A DNA stretch of 64,000 nt from Bacillus sp. EB106-08-02-XG196 (GCF_013396335.1 NZ_JABWSY010000001.1:447869-511868); one strand, 5' to 3'; counted from the first letter of the stretch, positions 19,326 to 27,630 are shown. Program-made: numbers and translations. The notes: generated from the letters alone by a model not told the origin.

Positions 19326-20378
19326 ATGAGAAATTTCTTTAAGTTTGCAAGTGTTATTGTCACTTCTGTAATGGTTTTAAGTGCTTGTAATTCTGCCAAA
19401 GTTTCCCTGGATACACAGTCTGTAAAAGTAGCAAAAGCTAATACTGCCTCACAAGTCATTGAACCTCATAAAAATCTCAATCAAAAGCCAATTCCACTCA
19501 ACATAGAACGTGTCGGTGAACACGAAGTCAATATTGACATGACCGCACAAATTACCGATATTGAAATCACCAAGGGAAATATGTACAAAGCATGGACATT
19601 TAATGGTGAAGCCCCAGGACCAGTCATTGTTGTGAATGAAGGCGATACCATTAACTTTACATTAAAAAACATGGATCCGTCCATCCCGCACAGTATGGAC
19701 TTTCATGCCGTTCATGCCTCCCCATCAAAGGATTTTATAGATATCATGCCAAATGAATCTGGCAGCTTTACCTATCCAGCGAACAATCCTGGAGTTTTCA
19801 TGTACCACTGTGGTACAAAACCAGTTTTATCCCATATCGCCAATGGAATGCATGGAACCATTATTGTTAAGCCTAAAAACGGCTACCCGACTGATGCTGA
19901 AATTGACCGTGAATTTGTCATCGTTCAAAATGAATGGTATAAATACAACGACTTAGAGGATTTTACAAATGGTGTTCCTAGTCAAGTGGTCTTCTCTGCT
20001 AAAGCATTAAAAGAAGGCGATTTGAATACAAACGGTACCGTTGGCGCACTAGTCGACACTCCTCTCCTTGCAAAGGTTGGAGACAAGGTCAGGATTTATA
20101 TTAACAATGTGGGGCCAAATGAAGTCAGCAGCTTTCATGTGGTCGGAACCGTATTTGACAATGTTTATATCGATGGTAATCCATTTAACCTCATGAAAGG
20201 TTTGCAAACTGTAATGCTGCCGGCAAGCGGCGGGGCTGTTGTTGAATTCACCGTCACAAAAGAAGGCAGTTATCCCATTGTGACACATCAGTTTAACCAT
20301 GCAACCAAGGGCGCTGTTGGAATCTTGAAAGTAACAAAAGATGGACTCGAAGATGGAACCCAAGCTATGTCACACTAA
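19326..20378 (+). CDS. nirK: Copper-containing nitrite reductase, lipoprotein form
   Basis: Reduces nitrite to nitric oxide on the outer face of the membrane. The 350 residues start with a lipoprotein signal ending LSAC (Cys21). Two cupredoxin domains follow. The type 1 copper ligands are H122, C162, H170 and M175. The type 2 ligands are H122-region H127, then H161 and H321. The catalytic Asp125 and His271 are also present (PHSMDFH, MYHCG, SSFHVVG). All ligands needed for activity are seen. It is monocistronic, preceded by an Fnr-type site and followed by a terminator. Lipid anchoring is common in Gram-positive NirK. Confidence 0.94.
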   Translation: MRNFFKFASVIVTSVMVLSACNSAKVSLDTQSVKVAKANTASQVIEPHKNLNQKPIPLNIERVGEHEVNIDMTAQITDIEITKGNMYKAWTFNGEAPGPVIVVNEGDTINFTLKNMDPSIPHSMDFHAVHASPSKDFIDIMPNESGSFTYPANNPGVFMYHCGTKPVLSHIANGMHGTIIVKPKNGYPTDAEIDREFVIVQNEWYKYNDLEDFTNGVPSQVVFSAKALKEGDLNTNGTVGALVDTPLLAKVGDKVRIYINNVGPNEVSSFHVVGTVFDNVYIDGNPFNLMKGLQTVMLPASGGAVVEFTVTKEGSYPIVTHQFNHATKGAVGILKVTKDGLEDGTQAMSH

Positions 20379-20390
20379 ACTGACTGTCAA

Positions 20391-20422
20391 AAAGCATCGG
20401 AAATTTCTCCGATGCTTTTTCA
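20391..20422 (+). terminator. Rho-independent terminator of nirK
   Basis: AAAGCATCGGA pairs with TCCGATGCTTT around a 6-nt loop, followed by TT and CAT; 13 bp after the nirK stop. Confidence 0.88.
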
Positions 20423-20485
20423 TATGAAACTTCTAGGCTAGTAGTTATCAACAAAGGTTATAAGAATTGCAAGTTACTGTGGAAC

Positions 20486-20631
20486 TTATCCACAGTTATA
20501 GATGTGCTTAAATAGTTTATTTTTGAAATATCCACAAAACACAAATATTTATCCACATTATAAACATACTTATTCACATCTGTTGATTATTTACTCACAT
20601 TCCTCTACACTCTATCCTCAACTTATCCCCA
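20486..20631 (+). promoter_or_regulatory. Helically phased cluster of DnaA-box-like 9-mers
   Basis: Six same-strand 9-mers: TTATCCACA at 20486 and 20549 (perfect), ATATCCACA at 20528, TTATTCACA at 20570, TTACTCACA at 20591 and TTATCCCCA at 20623. The start-to-start distances are 42, 21, 21, 21 and 32 bp. The 21-bp step equals two helical turns, so five boxes would face the same side of DNA. There is no dnaA/dnaN gene or AT-unwinding region nearby, so this is not an obvious origin. It resembles the non-origin DnaA-box clusters known in B. subtilis. DnaA binding is inferred. Confidence 0.65.
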
Positions 20632-20660
20632 AAGTAAAAAGCCTGGAAACCCCAGGCTTT
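20632..20660 (-). terminator. Rho-independent terminator of the 56-residue protein gene
   Basis: AAAGCCTGG pairs with CCAGGCTTT around a 5-nt loop. On the minus strand it is followed by TTTTTACTTT. It lies 4 bp beyond the stop of the small gene. Confidence 0.88.
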
Positions 20661-20663
20661 GTT

Positions 20664-20834
20664 CTATATTCTTGCTCCTAATTCAATTGCTTTACTGTTG
20701 TGATACAATGACTTCACCTTAAGCTCGCACTTAAGTTCCTCACTTAAACAATCATTTTGCATCATTTCCATATGCCGATACTGAAATACATGATAATAAT
20801 ATTTACCCCATAATACTACATTTTTCAACAACAC
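20664..20834 (-). CDS. Small protein of 56 residues under a c-di-GMP riboswitch
   Basis: GTG start with GAGGAGG 8 nt upstream. The product begins LLKNVVLWGKYYYHVFQYRH and ends SKAIELGARI. It is basic and aromatic in the N-terminal half, with a Cys-containing amphipathic middle (NDCLSEELKCELK). No signal peptide or clear membrane helix is seen. It is framed by a c-di-GMP-I riboswitch upstream and a terminator downstream, so it is a complete one-gene unit. I do not recognise the family. The controller suggests a role in motility, adhesion or biofilm switching. Confidence 0.7.
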   Translation of the reverse strand: MLLKNVVLWGKYYYHVFQYRHMEMMQNDCLSEELKCELKVKSLYHNSKAIELGARI

Positions 20835-20869
20835 AAAGAAAACCTCCTCTATTGATTTACATAAACCGC

Positions 20870-20967
20870 AGAGGATCGTGTTCGGTAACTGGCTGGCATC
20901 GTCCTAAAACATTAGCCCCTTTAGTTTTGCGTCACCATTTTTCAATAGTTTTGCCGTTTCGTACGAT
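20870..20967 (-). ncRNA. Cyclic di-GMP-I (GEMM) riboswitch
   Basis: Read on the minus strand it has the GEMM-I landmarks in order: P1 strand ATCGT, GGCAAA, a P2 hairpin capped by a GAAA loop, the invariant GACGCAAA, GGGGCTAA, then GCCAGCCAGTTACCGAA and the closing ACGAT. Directly after P1 comes CCTCT (20870-20874), which can pair with the AGAGG of the downstream ribosome binding site (20843-20850). This suggests translational control. Whether ligand turns the gene on or off is not decided. Confidence 0.85.
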
Positions 20968-21169
20968 TTATGTGTTTAATAGAACTATATGATACAACTA
21001 AATTATAAAACAGAGTCTTAGGTCCTACTTTAATTCCATATCCAAATTTCCCAATAGGCTACTATTCCTGTTTTATAATAAAGACGTTGTTGGGTGTCGA
21101 AAGTTGTAACATAATGTATTATATTGACGTCAAATATGATTAGAAAATCTTTATGTAAGGAGTTAAAAT

Positions 21170-22072
21170 TTGAAAAAATATGTTTTAATGATAGTCAGTA
21201 TTATCTTGATATCCTCCCTCTTGTCAGGTTGCTCAGAAAAAATACTACATGCGAAAACGAATCCGGAACAATCTGAAGTCTCCCATAAGGTACAACCAGA
21301 CAACGAAAATAAGGATGTAGAGACAACAGATCAAAGGCAGAATGATGTCAATCAATCTGTGGAAAACTTGAACCCGGAAGAACAGGCAGAAACTCCACTA
21401 GTGGATCAATCATCTGGTGAACCGCCAGTTGATCAAACACCAGATTCACCACCAGTAAAAAATAATGATGACAGTGTCCAGGTAATCTCGAATCCAGCAA
21501 GTATCCCTGTCCTAGTTAATAAACAAAATAAGCTGCCAGATAGTTATAATCCAACAGATCTTGTTAATACGAAAATTCCCTTTATTTCTGGAGCAACAAA
21601 TGAAAAGCGCAAAATGCGAAATGTTGCGGCAACAGCCATCAATCAATTATTTTCCGCCGCTAAAGATCAAGGCATTTCCTTATTAGGTGTGTCTGCTTAT
21701 CGGTCTCATGAAACCCAAACGACATTGTTTAACTATTATGTAACCCGTGACGGTTATAAAAAGGCAAGAAACTATAGTGCATTGCCAGGTACAAGTGAAC
21801 ATGAAACCGGTCTTGCTATTGATGTTACCGGTGGAAATGGAAAGTGTGCAGCAGAAGATTGTTTCGGCGGTACCAAAGAAGCGATTTGGCTTGAAAAGCA
21901 TGCTGCGGAATACGGGTTTATTATTAGATATCCACAAGGAAAGGATAGCATAACCGGTTATCAATACGAGCCTTGGCACCTTCGTTATGTTGGGAAAACG
22001 ATTGCCCTTGAAATTATGAACGCCGGTATTACTCTCGAAGAATACTTTAACGAGGTACCTGTTTCTAACTAG
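21170..22072 (+). CDS. VanY-type D-alanyl-D-alanine carboxypeptidase lipoprotein
   Basis: A 300-residue lipoprotein (signal ending LLSGCSEK) with a Pro/Gln/Glu-rich linker of about 90 residues and a C-terminal M15B zinc peptidase domain. The domain shows SAYRSHETQ, the metal-binding SEHETGLAIDV and EPWHLRYVG, so all zinc ligands and the catalytic Glu region are present. It trims D-Ala from peptidoglycan stem peptides outside the membrane. TTG start with AAGGAG 6-8 nt upstream. It is monocistronic with a terminator. Confidence 0.92.
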   Translation: MKKYVLMIVSIILISSLLSGCSEKILHAKTNPEQSEVSHKVQPDNENKDVETTDQRQNDVNQSVENLNPEEQAETPLVDQSSGEPPVDQTPDSPPVKNNDDSVQVISNPASIPVLVNKQNKLPDSYNPTDLVNTKIPFISGATNEKRKMRNVAATAINQLFSAAKDQGISLLGVSAYRSHETQTTLFNYYVTRDGYKKARNYSALPGTSEHETGLAIDVTGGNGKCAAEDCFGGTKEAIWLEKHAAEYGFIIRYPQGKDSITGYQYEPWHLRYVGKTIALEIMNAGITLEEYFNEVPVSN

Positions 22073-22074
22073 CC

Positions 22075-22112
22075 AAAAGCGTCAAATTCCGTTATTGGAA
22101 CTTGACGCTTTT
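22075..22112. terminator. Bidirectional terminator between vanY-like gene and telA
   Basis: AAAAGCGTCAA pairs with TTGACGCTTTT; an inner TTCC/GGAA pair lengthens the stem. It serves two convergent genes whose stops are 3 and 2 bp away. Confidence 0.85.
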
Positions 22113-22113
22113 C

Positions 22114-23298
22114 TTATTTGCCCTTGATTTCTAAGAGTTTTAATCTCAAGTCATTTTCCATATTGGCCAGTTCTTGTTCAGCCAAGCGGCGTTTATGACG
22201 CCCTTCTTCTTGTATGCGCATCGTTTCTTCTAACGTGGTAATTAAACTTTCCTGAGTCTTTTTAAGGGTCTCGATATCAACAAGACCACGCTCATTTTCT
22301 TTCGCTGTTTCAATCGTATTCGTTTTAAGCATTTCTGCATTTTTCAATAACAGCTCATTAGTGGTCTGGGAAACCTTTTTCTGAGCCTCGACTGCATGGC
22401 GCTGACGAATAAGGGTTAACGCAATCGCAACTTGGTTTTTCCAAAGCGGAATAGCCGTCATGATCGACGATTGTATTTTTTCCACAAGCGCTTGGTTCGT
22501 GTTTTGAATTAGTCGGATTTGCGGAGCACTCTGGATGGTAATCTCACGACTTAATTTCAAATCGTATAAACGTTTGTCCAAGCGGTCTGCAAACTGAATC
22601 ATATCGTTTACTTCTTGGAATTTCATTTGATCATTTGTTGTCTCTGCTGCCCTCTTCATTTCTGGAATTGTTTTTTGATGCAGCTCCTCCAGCTTAATCT
22701 CTCCTGCTGCAATATAAACGTTCAGAGCATGGAAATATTCTTTATTTGTTTCATAAAGTTGCTCGAGCAATTTAATGTCGGACAACAGCACGTTCTTGCT
22801 TCGGTCTAGTTTCACACTAATCCGGTCAATTTGTGCCCCTGTCTTTTGATACTTGGACAGTACCTCTTGAAGAGAATTTGAGATTTTCCCAAACATACGG
22901 CCGAAAAAGGATGGCTTCCCATCCTTGAGTTCATCCGGATTGACCTCATCAAGGCGCTTCATTAAATCACTGATAATTTCGCCAACCTCACCGATATCCT
23001 TTTTCTGTACATGCTCAAGCATCGTATGTGAAAAGCTTAAAAGCTTCCCTTGTGCTTGGGTACCATACGTAATCATCGCCTGATGGTTTTTCGGGTCAAT
23101 TTGTTCAGCAAGCTGGTAGGCTTTTGCACGGTTTTCTTCCGGAATGACATCAATCAGCTTTGTAGGTTTTGCTTCTTGAAGCTGTGGTGACGGCTGTGCT
23201 TGAGGAGCAAGTTCCTGATTTTCACCAAACGGGTTGGCTAGGATATCATCTAATAAATTTCCAGCTTTATTCAATTGCGGTGAGTTATTTTCGCTCAT
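22114..23298 (-). CDS. Toxic anion resistance protein, TelA/YaaN family
   Basis: A 394-residue soluble, largely coiled-coil protein. It contains [31 protein letters not shown] and [20 protein letters not shown], the familiar TelA pattern, followed by long helices ending in a Lys/Glu-rich tail. The family is linked to tellurite, antibiotic and envelope stress tolerance; the mechanism is unsettled. It overlaps the xpaC-like gene by 4 bp, the same order as xpaC-yaaN of B. subtilis. Confidence 0.92.
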   Translation of the reverse strand: MSENNSPQLNKAGNLLDDILANPFGENQELAPQAQPSPQLQEAKPTKLIDVIPEENRAKAYQLAEQIDPKNHQAMITYGTQAQGKLLSFSHTMLEHVQKKDIGEVGEIISDLMKRLDEVNPDELKDGKPSFFGRMFGKISNSLQEVLSKYQKTGAQIDRISVKLDRSKNVLLSDIKLLEQLYETNKEYFHALNVYIAAGEIKLEELHQKTIPEMKRAAETTNDQMKFQEVNDMIQFADRLDKRLYDLKLSREITIQSAPQIRLIQNTNQALVEKIQSSIMTAIPLWKNQVAIALTLIRQRHAVEAQKKVSQTTNELLLKNAEMLKTNTIETAKENERGLVDIETLKKTQESLITTLEETMRIQEEGRHKRRLAEQELANMENDLRLKLLEIKGK

Positions 23299-23954
23299 TT
23301 TAGCCTCCTGCTTTCATCTATGATTTTAGGATCATTGAGTTTTTTGATGGAATGCTTGGCAACATCAATTTCAAAATTCAAGGAATCTAAATCATCTTCA
23401 ACTACATGATAGAGATCCTCTTCTAATGCCTTTGTTAGGTCGTTTAAAGTTTGACGTGTCTCGTATAAAGAAACATCAATCTCGTGACTTTTCTTAGGCT
23501 GCTGCGCTAAAAACCGATATTTCTCTGTAAGCTCGACAACGGAATCTAAATGGGAAAAGTAAAATTTTTCAGCTTTATAAAAGCGCTTAGGCTCTGCTTG
23601 CGTCATGCTTTGTATTTTCCTAGTAATCCGAAGAACTTCAAGTCTCTGTTTTAATGTAGAAAGATCGCGAATGGAAAATAGCGACTTATTTAGACGATTA
23701 ATTTTTTGCTTGGCTTCATCTAGGTTTTTCTTTATATAACTATATTCTTTTCTGGTGAGCTGTTGTTTTTTTAAAAAACGGGATGTCATGACCCCGGATG
23801 TAATCTTGTAAACGATGACTCCGCTTGCTAATGAAATGGCGCTCGACATCAAAAATGTTAAATCGAATGCAAAATAGCTTAAAAACCATACCGTGACGGC
23901 CGATGGAACAGTCACAACACTTTGGACCAAAAACGTTAAAAATCGGTTCATCAT
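23295..23954 (-). CDS. xpaC: XpaC-like protein (5-bromo-4-chloroindolyl phosphate hydrolysis family)
   Basis: A 219-residue protein with two N-terminal membrane segments ([18 protein letters not shown] and [18 protein letters not shown]) and a long helical cytoplasmic part with repeated Lys/Arg/Glu and the ending DESRRLK. The pairing with TelA identifies it as XpaC, named for an indicator phenotype; no phosphatase motif is visible. It overlaps telA by 4 bp, and its start overlaps the end of a small upstream frame. Confidence 0.85.
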   Translation of the reverse strand: MMNRFLTFLVQSVVTVPSAVTVWFLSYFAFDLTFLMSSAISLASGVIVYKITSGVMTSRFLKKQQLTRKEYSYIKKNLDEAKQKINRLNKSLFSIRDLSTLKQRLEVLRITRKIQSMTQAEPKRFYKAEKFYFSHLDSVVELTEKYRFLAQQPKKSHEIDVSLYETRQTLNDLTKALEEDLYHVVEDDLDSLNFEIDVAKHSIKKLNDPKIIDESRRLK

Positions 23955-24193
23955 AATCGACTCCTGACTAAAAAATCCTTTATATTCATACGAATGAACA
24001 ACAAAAATGTTTCAACATAAACAAAATACCACAAAAGCGGGACTTCCTTCAGTACTTCAACAATACACCATAAAAATCCTGCTTTCCATAGACCACAAAC
24101 GTAAACAAGACTAAGACCTAAGACGTATTTTTGAATGACAGTTGATAGTTGACAGTGACACATTTTTTGGTGACAGGCACCGCTCGTGGACAC
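23951..24193 (-). CDS. Possible small membrane protein preceding xpaC
   Basis: An 80-codon frame whose stop overlaps the xpaC start (TTATGATG). Residues about 20-70 include two hydrophobic stretches (YVLGLSLVYVCGLWKAGFLW and LLWYFVYVETFLLF). The first 11 codons lie in dispersed element b and are not a credible native N-terminus; no good RBS is seen before either that GTG or the ATG at codon 11. Overlap with xpaC and the membrane character support a real coupled gene, but the start is unknown and the element may have replaced it. Confidence 0.4.
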   Translation of the reverse strand: MSTSGACHQKMCHCQLSTVIQKYVLGLSLVYVCGLWKAGFLWCIVEVLKEVPLLWYFVYVETFLLFIRMNIKDFLVRSRL

Positions 24194-24211
24194 TGTCCAT
24201 CTCAGGCGGAC
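24169..24211 (-). repeat. Dispersed palindromic element, copy b (43-bp class)
   Basis: The full 43-bp element read on the minus strand, GTCCGCCTGAG to GGTGCCTGTCACC, with one change in the first hairpin (GATGGAC for GGTGGAC). It lies in the divergent gap between xpaC-telA and the His-rich gene and supplies the 5' end of the small frame there. Confidence 0.85.
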
Positions 24212-24344
24212 AGTCGCCCACCTCTTTCCTGCTGTTTAATGTTATCTAGGCTTTAGTCCAAGAGGAATACCCAGATATACATAGGATATGAAGGTAACAC
24301 ATGAAATTATTTCAAATTTATAGATAGAGGAGCGCGATGAACAA

Positions 24345-24872
24345 ATGTACCAATCATTTGGAATGCCCTTTGATTATCGATATGGACAACAAGGTGGCCA
24401 GCATGGCGGTGGACACCATGGCGGCAGTCACCACGGTGGCGGACATCATGGCGGCGGACATCATGGCGGCGGACACCATGGCGGCAGTCACCACGGTGGC
24501 GGACATCATGGCGGCGGACACCATGGCGGCAGTCACCACGGTGGCGGACATCATGGCGGCAGTCACCACGGTGGCGGACATCATGGCGGCGGACATCACG
24601 GTGGCGGACACCATGGCGGCTTTAATTTAGGTAATGTAGGTGCTGGACTGCTTGGCCTTGGATTAGGTTATTTAGGTTCAAGTATTGGTGGAGGTTATGG
24701 TCCTGGTTATGGACACGGTGGTTATGGTGCAGGATACGGTGCTGGATACGGATATCCTGGAGGTTACCCTGGATATGGACCTGGTGGTTATGGTCCTGGT
24801 TATGGCATGTATGGACCGGGATATGGTCCTGGAATGGGTGGCTATGGCGGCGGTTTTGGCCAAGGTTATTAA
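24345..24872 (+). CDS. His/Gly-rich repeat protein
   Basis: 175 residues: a short head (MYQSFGMPFDYRYGQQ), then 14 tandem GG(G/S)HH pentapeptides, a hydrophobic Gly-rich hinge (NLGNVGAGLLGLGLGYLGSS) and a Gly/Tyr/Pro tail of GYGPGYG type. His pairs of this density bind zinc, nickel or copper, and the tail resembles spore-coat or structural Gly/Tyr proteins. The repeat DNA keeps all frames open, but only this frame continues through the Gly/Tyr tail to the terminator, so it is chosen. The RBS AGGAG is 12 nt upstream, rather far. A CATAGGATA motif at 24280 resembles a SigK -10. Function is inferred as metal binding or coat structure. Confidence 0.75.
   Translation: MYQSFGMPFDYRYGQQGGQHGGGHHGGSHHGGGHHGGGHHGGGHHGGSHHGGGHHGGGHHGGSHHGGGHHGGSHHGGGHHGGGHHGGGHHGGFNLGNVGAGLLGLGLGYLGSSIGGGYGPGYGHGGYGAGYGAGYGYPGGYPGYGPGGYGPGYGMYGPGYGPGMGGYGGGFGQGY
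24394..24620 (+). repeat. 15-bp tandem repeat encoding GG(G/S)HH units
   Basis: About 14 units of 15 bp, alternating forms such as GGCGGACATCATGGC and GGCAGTCACCACGGT, some nearly identical over 45 bp. Such arrays expand and contract by slippage, so copy number probably varies between strains. Confidence 0.9.
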
Positions 24873-24889
24873 TCTCTTCTATAAAAGAT

Positions 24890-24937
24890 AAAGCGTGAGG
24901 TCCTTATGTAAAATACAAGGACCTCACGCTTTTTTTT
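24890..24937 (+). terminator. Strong rho-independent terminator
   Basis: A 16-bp perfect stem from AAAGCGTGAGGTCCTT, an 11-nt loop and eight T residues, just after the His-rich gene. Confidence 0.95.
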
Positions 24938-25078
24938 ATTATTAAGTTATTTTTAGTGTTTTTTTGTTTCAGCAGGTGTAAAATGTTTCTCAAAGGAAAC
25001 ATTTCTGTATTCGCACATATATAATACTATTCAAAACTTTCAAATAAAAAATATAAAAATATAAAGGGAGAAGAGACT

Positions 25079-25891
25079 ATGACGGAGAATCTGCTATTAG
25101 CGTTTGGCCTGACATTATTTGCTGGCCTTGCAACAGGTATAGGAAGTCTGCTCGCATTTTTCACATCACATACCAATACGAAATTTCTATCTGTTACCCT
25201 AGGATTTTCTGCTGGAGTCATGATCTATGTATCCATGGTAGAGATTTTTGTAAAAGCAAAGGTAGCTCTTGTGGATGCCATGGGTGTTGTTCCCGGGAAC
25301 TGGTTAACGGTTGGTGGATTTTTCGGAGGCATGTTATTGATTGCTGCCATTGACAAATTTATACCAAAGCAATCAAACCCGCATGAATTGAAAACAGTGG
25401 AAGATATGAATCAGCCAGGTCCCATTGACGGGAAAAATCCTGACCTTTTAAAAATGGGAACATTTACGGCACTTGCCATAGGTATCCACAACTTTCCTGA
25501 AGGAATTGCTACCTTCACTTCGGCTTTACAGGATCCTGCCCTTGGGATCGCCATCGCGGTTGCGATAGCCATCCATAACATCCCAGAGGGTATTGCCGTT
25601 TCTGTGCCTGTTTACTTTGCTACAGGCGATAAGAAAAAGGCTTTCAAACTATCATTCTTGTCCGGCCTATCGGAACCAATTGGCGCAATCGTTGCCTATC
25701 TATTCTTAATGCCTTTCCTAAACGATGTTATGTTCGGAATCATCTTCGCAGCAGTTGCGGGAATCATGGTGTTCATCTCCCTGGATGAACTATTACCAGC
25801 CGCAAAAAGATATGATGAATCACATCTAGCAATCTATGGCCTCATTGCCGGTATGGCCGTCATGGCACTTAGCCTATTACTATTCATCTAA
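25079..25891 (+). CDS. zupT: ZIP family zinc transporter
   Basis: A 270-residue membrane permease importing Zn2+ and possibly other divalent metals. It has eight hydrophobic helices. The ZIP signatures are IGIHNFPEGIATF in helix 4 and IAIHNIPEGIAVSVPVYFA in helix 5, containing the His and Glu metal ligands, with the closing LDELLPAAKRY. Length and motifs match ZupT. RBS GGGAGA upstream. It lies directly after the His-rich repeat protein but has its own terminator-separated transcript. Confidence 0.94.
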   Translation: MTENLLLAFGLTLFAGLATGIGSLLAFFTSHTNTKFLSVTLGFSAGVMIYVSMVEIFVKAKVALVDAMGVVPGNWLTVGGFFGGMLLIAAIDKFIPKQSNPHELKTVEDMNQPGPIDGKNPDLLKMGTFTALAIGIHNFPEGIATFTSALQDPALGIAIAVAIAIHNIPEGIAVSVPVYFATGDKKKAFKLSFLSGLSEPIGAIVAYLFLMPFLNDVMFGIIFAAVAGIMVFISLDELLPAAKRYDESHLAIYGLIAGMAVMALSLLLFI

Positions 25892-25914
25892 ACAACAATT
25901 CCAATTAAATGCGG

Positions 25915-25942
25915 AAAAGCCAGGAAATTTCTGGCTTTTTTT
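25915..25942 (+). terminator. Rho-independent terminator of zupT
   Basis: AAAAGCCAG pairs with CTGGCTTTT around a 7-nt loop, followed by a run of T. Confidence 0.93.
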
Positions 25943-25962
25943 TGTGTTCAATTCAGGAAGGT

Positions 25963-26026
25963 GTCCGCCTGAAGGTTGGAAGTGTCCACCTTAGGTGGAA
26001 AGTGTCCACGAGCGGTGACAGGCACC
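25963..26026 (+). repeat. Dispersed palindromic element, copy c (64-bp class)
   Basis: GTCCGCCT and GAGCGGTGACAGGCACC ends as in the 43-bp form, but with an additional 21-bp hairpin unit (GTGTCCACCTTAGGTGGAA) between them. It lies between zupT and the serine protease gene. Confidence 0.85.
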
Positions 26027-26123
26027 AGGGTACTTTATTTTTAGGTACAAAGTTTCAAGGTTAATTTAGGGGCATATATTAGATGGAAAATTCCAAAAAT
26101 TATGGAAGAGGGTGAATTTATTG

Positions 26124-27506
26124 ATGAAAAGGGCCCTTTTTACAATTCCGCTTTGTTTGATACTCATTGGGGTGATGGTTACTTCTTTTGTTCTAATGGG
26201 TATTAAGCCAAGCTCTTCGAATATTTCTCAGGCTCAAAAGCTAGCGGAATATACGAAGCCAGCGGTTGTTCGGATTCTAGGCTATTCTGTTGTTGGTTGG
26301 CAGTTTAACAATCCAAATGACCCTGAGGTAGAGGCCATACTAAGTCAATTAAACTACCAGTCTGTGGTAGGGGGCTCTGGTTCTGGTGCAATAATCAGCT
26401 CTGATGGGTATATTGTCACGAATGCCCATGTTGTTGAAGCAGCTCAGATGGAAGACGAAGATATTGCCAATGCTGCATTTGATCAGCTTGTTACGATTAT
26501 GGCAGATTATTTTCAGGTAGACTATGAAACAGCGTATGAATATATGTTGACTTATACGCAATACACTGAGATTCAAAGAGTTATTAAAGTCATTTTACCA
26601 GGCGGGGACATTCTTGATGGTGAAGTGAAAAGCTATGGTGCACCTGTCAATGAGGGTAAAGATGTAGCGGTACTTAAGATTGAAGGGAAAAACCTTCCTA
26701 CATTGAAGCTTGGAAATTCTGATAATATCCAAAACCAGGATAACATTTGGGTAAGCGGCTACCCAGCTGCTGCCGATTCTGATTTGCTATCACCTGATTC
26801 CTCTCTTGTATCTTCAATGAATGCTGGCCAAATTTCTGCTACTGATAAGAAAACGGAGCAAGGAAGCCCGGTTATTCAAATTAATGCAGCCGCCACACAT
26901 GGGAATAGCGGCGGGCCAGTTATCAATGAAAAAGGCGAAATCATTGGACTACTCACCTTTAGAGGTGATACTGTTAATGGCCAAGAAGTTCAAGGCTTCA
27001 ACTTTTCTGTACCGGTGAATACCGTTAAAGAATTTACAAATCAGGCCGGAGCGAAAAATAGTTCAAGCAACACAGATAAACTTTATAAGGAAGGGCTAGA
27101 GCTTTATTGGGGCGGCTATTATGATAACGCTCTTGAAAAGTTCGAAGCGGTACAGAGGCTCTATCCAAACCATTCCGAAATCAAAAAACTCATCACGAAT
27201 TCCGAACAACGAGCTGGTGACAGTAAAACTTTATGGTCCGATTATAAAACCATCTTCTATATCGCAGATGGAGTTGCCGCTTTACTAGTAATACTGCTCT
27301 TAGTATTCACCTTTGCCTTTAAACCGAAAAACAGACCTGCACCTGCTGTAGCAGCACCGCAGATACCACCAGCACCACCACATGTACCAGAAAACACCAT
27401 TCCAGACCTAAACAACGATGGCAAAATTGACGTCCAAGACATCATACTCGCCCTCCAAGAGCAGCAAAAGAAACAACAGAAAAAAGATGAAGAAAACGAT
27501 AGTTAA
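26124..27506 (+). CDS. Membrane-bound trypsin-like serine protease with dockerin-like tail
   Basis: About 460 residues. An N-terminal membrane segment (LFTIPLCLILIGVMVTSFVLMG) is followed by an S1C protease domain with His in VTNAHVVEA, Asp in KDVAVLKIEG and Ser in ATHGNSGGPVI. A TPR-like pair (LYKEGLELYWGGYYDNALEKF), a second membrane helix (VAALLVILLLVFTFAF), a Pro-rich stretch and a calcium-loop motif DLNNDGKIDVQDII like half a dockerin/EF-hand follow. There is no PDZ domain, unlike HtrA. The ATG at 26124 is preferred (GAGGGTGA 8 nt upstream). The topology places the protease between two membrane helices, outside, with the EF-hand in the cytoplasm if both helices insert. Confidence 0.85.
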   Translation: MKRALFTIPLCLILIGVMVTSFVLMGIKPSSSNISQAQKLAEYTKPAVVRILGYSVVGWQFNNPNDPEVEAILSQLNYQSVVGGSGSGAIISSDGYIVTNAHVVEAAQMEDEDIANAAFDQLVTIMADYFQVDYETAYEYMLTYTQYTEIQRVIKVILPGGDILDGEVKSYGAPVNEGKDVAVLKIEGKNLPTLKLGNSDNIQNQDNIWVSGYPAAADSDLLSPDSSLVSSMNAGQISATDKKTEQGSPVIQINAAATHGNSGGPVINEKGEIIGLLTFRGDTVNGQEVQGFNFSVPVNTVKEFTNQAGAKNSSSNTDKLYKEGLELYWGGYYDNALEKFEAVQRLYPNHSEIKKLITNSEQRAGDSKTLWSDYKTIFYIADGVAALLVILLLVFTFAFKPKNRPAPAVAAPQIPPAPPHVPENTIPDLNNDGKIDVQDIILALQEQQKKQQKKDEENDS

Positions 27507-27565
27507 AAGACGATGGTTTAAATAAATGTATAAATGGATGTATAAATGAAGGAAAATGAATAAAT

Positions 27566-27578
27566 GGTGACAGGCACC
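27566..27578 (+). repeat. Dispersed palindromic element, copy d (core only)
   Basis: The core GGTGACAGGCACC preceded by ATAAAT, as in copies h and i. Upstream are repeated ATGTATAAATG motifs (27526-27550). It lies 60 bp after the protease stop. Confidence 0.75.
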
Positions 27579-27630
27579 CCCTTCAAATTAAAACGTATAA
27601 AAAGCCTTAGGAGATAATATCTATTTATAA

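Noticed and set aside
20486..20631. DnaA-box cluster as chromosomal or plasmid origin
   Set aside because: No dnaA, dnaN or rep gene and no AT-rich unwinding region beside it; kept as a DnaA-box cluster only.
24394..24620. Tandem repeats resembling a CRISPR array
   Set aside because: The units are 15-bp coding repeats with no spacers and no cas genes nearby.
24337..24630. An overlapping plus-strand frame (Met/Ala/Thr repeats) and a minus-strand frame 24354-24614 in the His-rich gene
   Set aside because: They are forced open by the 15-bp tandem repeat; they stop at or near its end while the His/Gly frame continues to the terminator.
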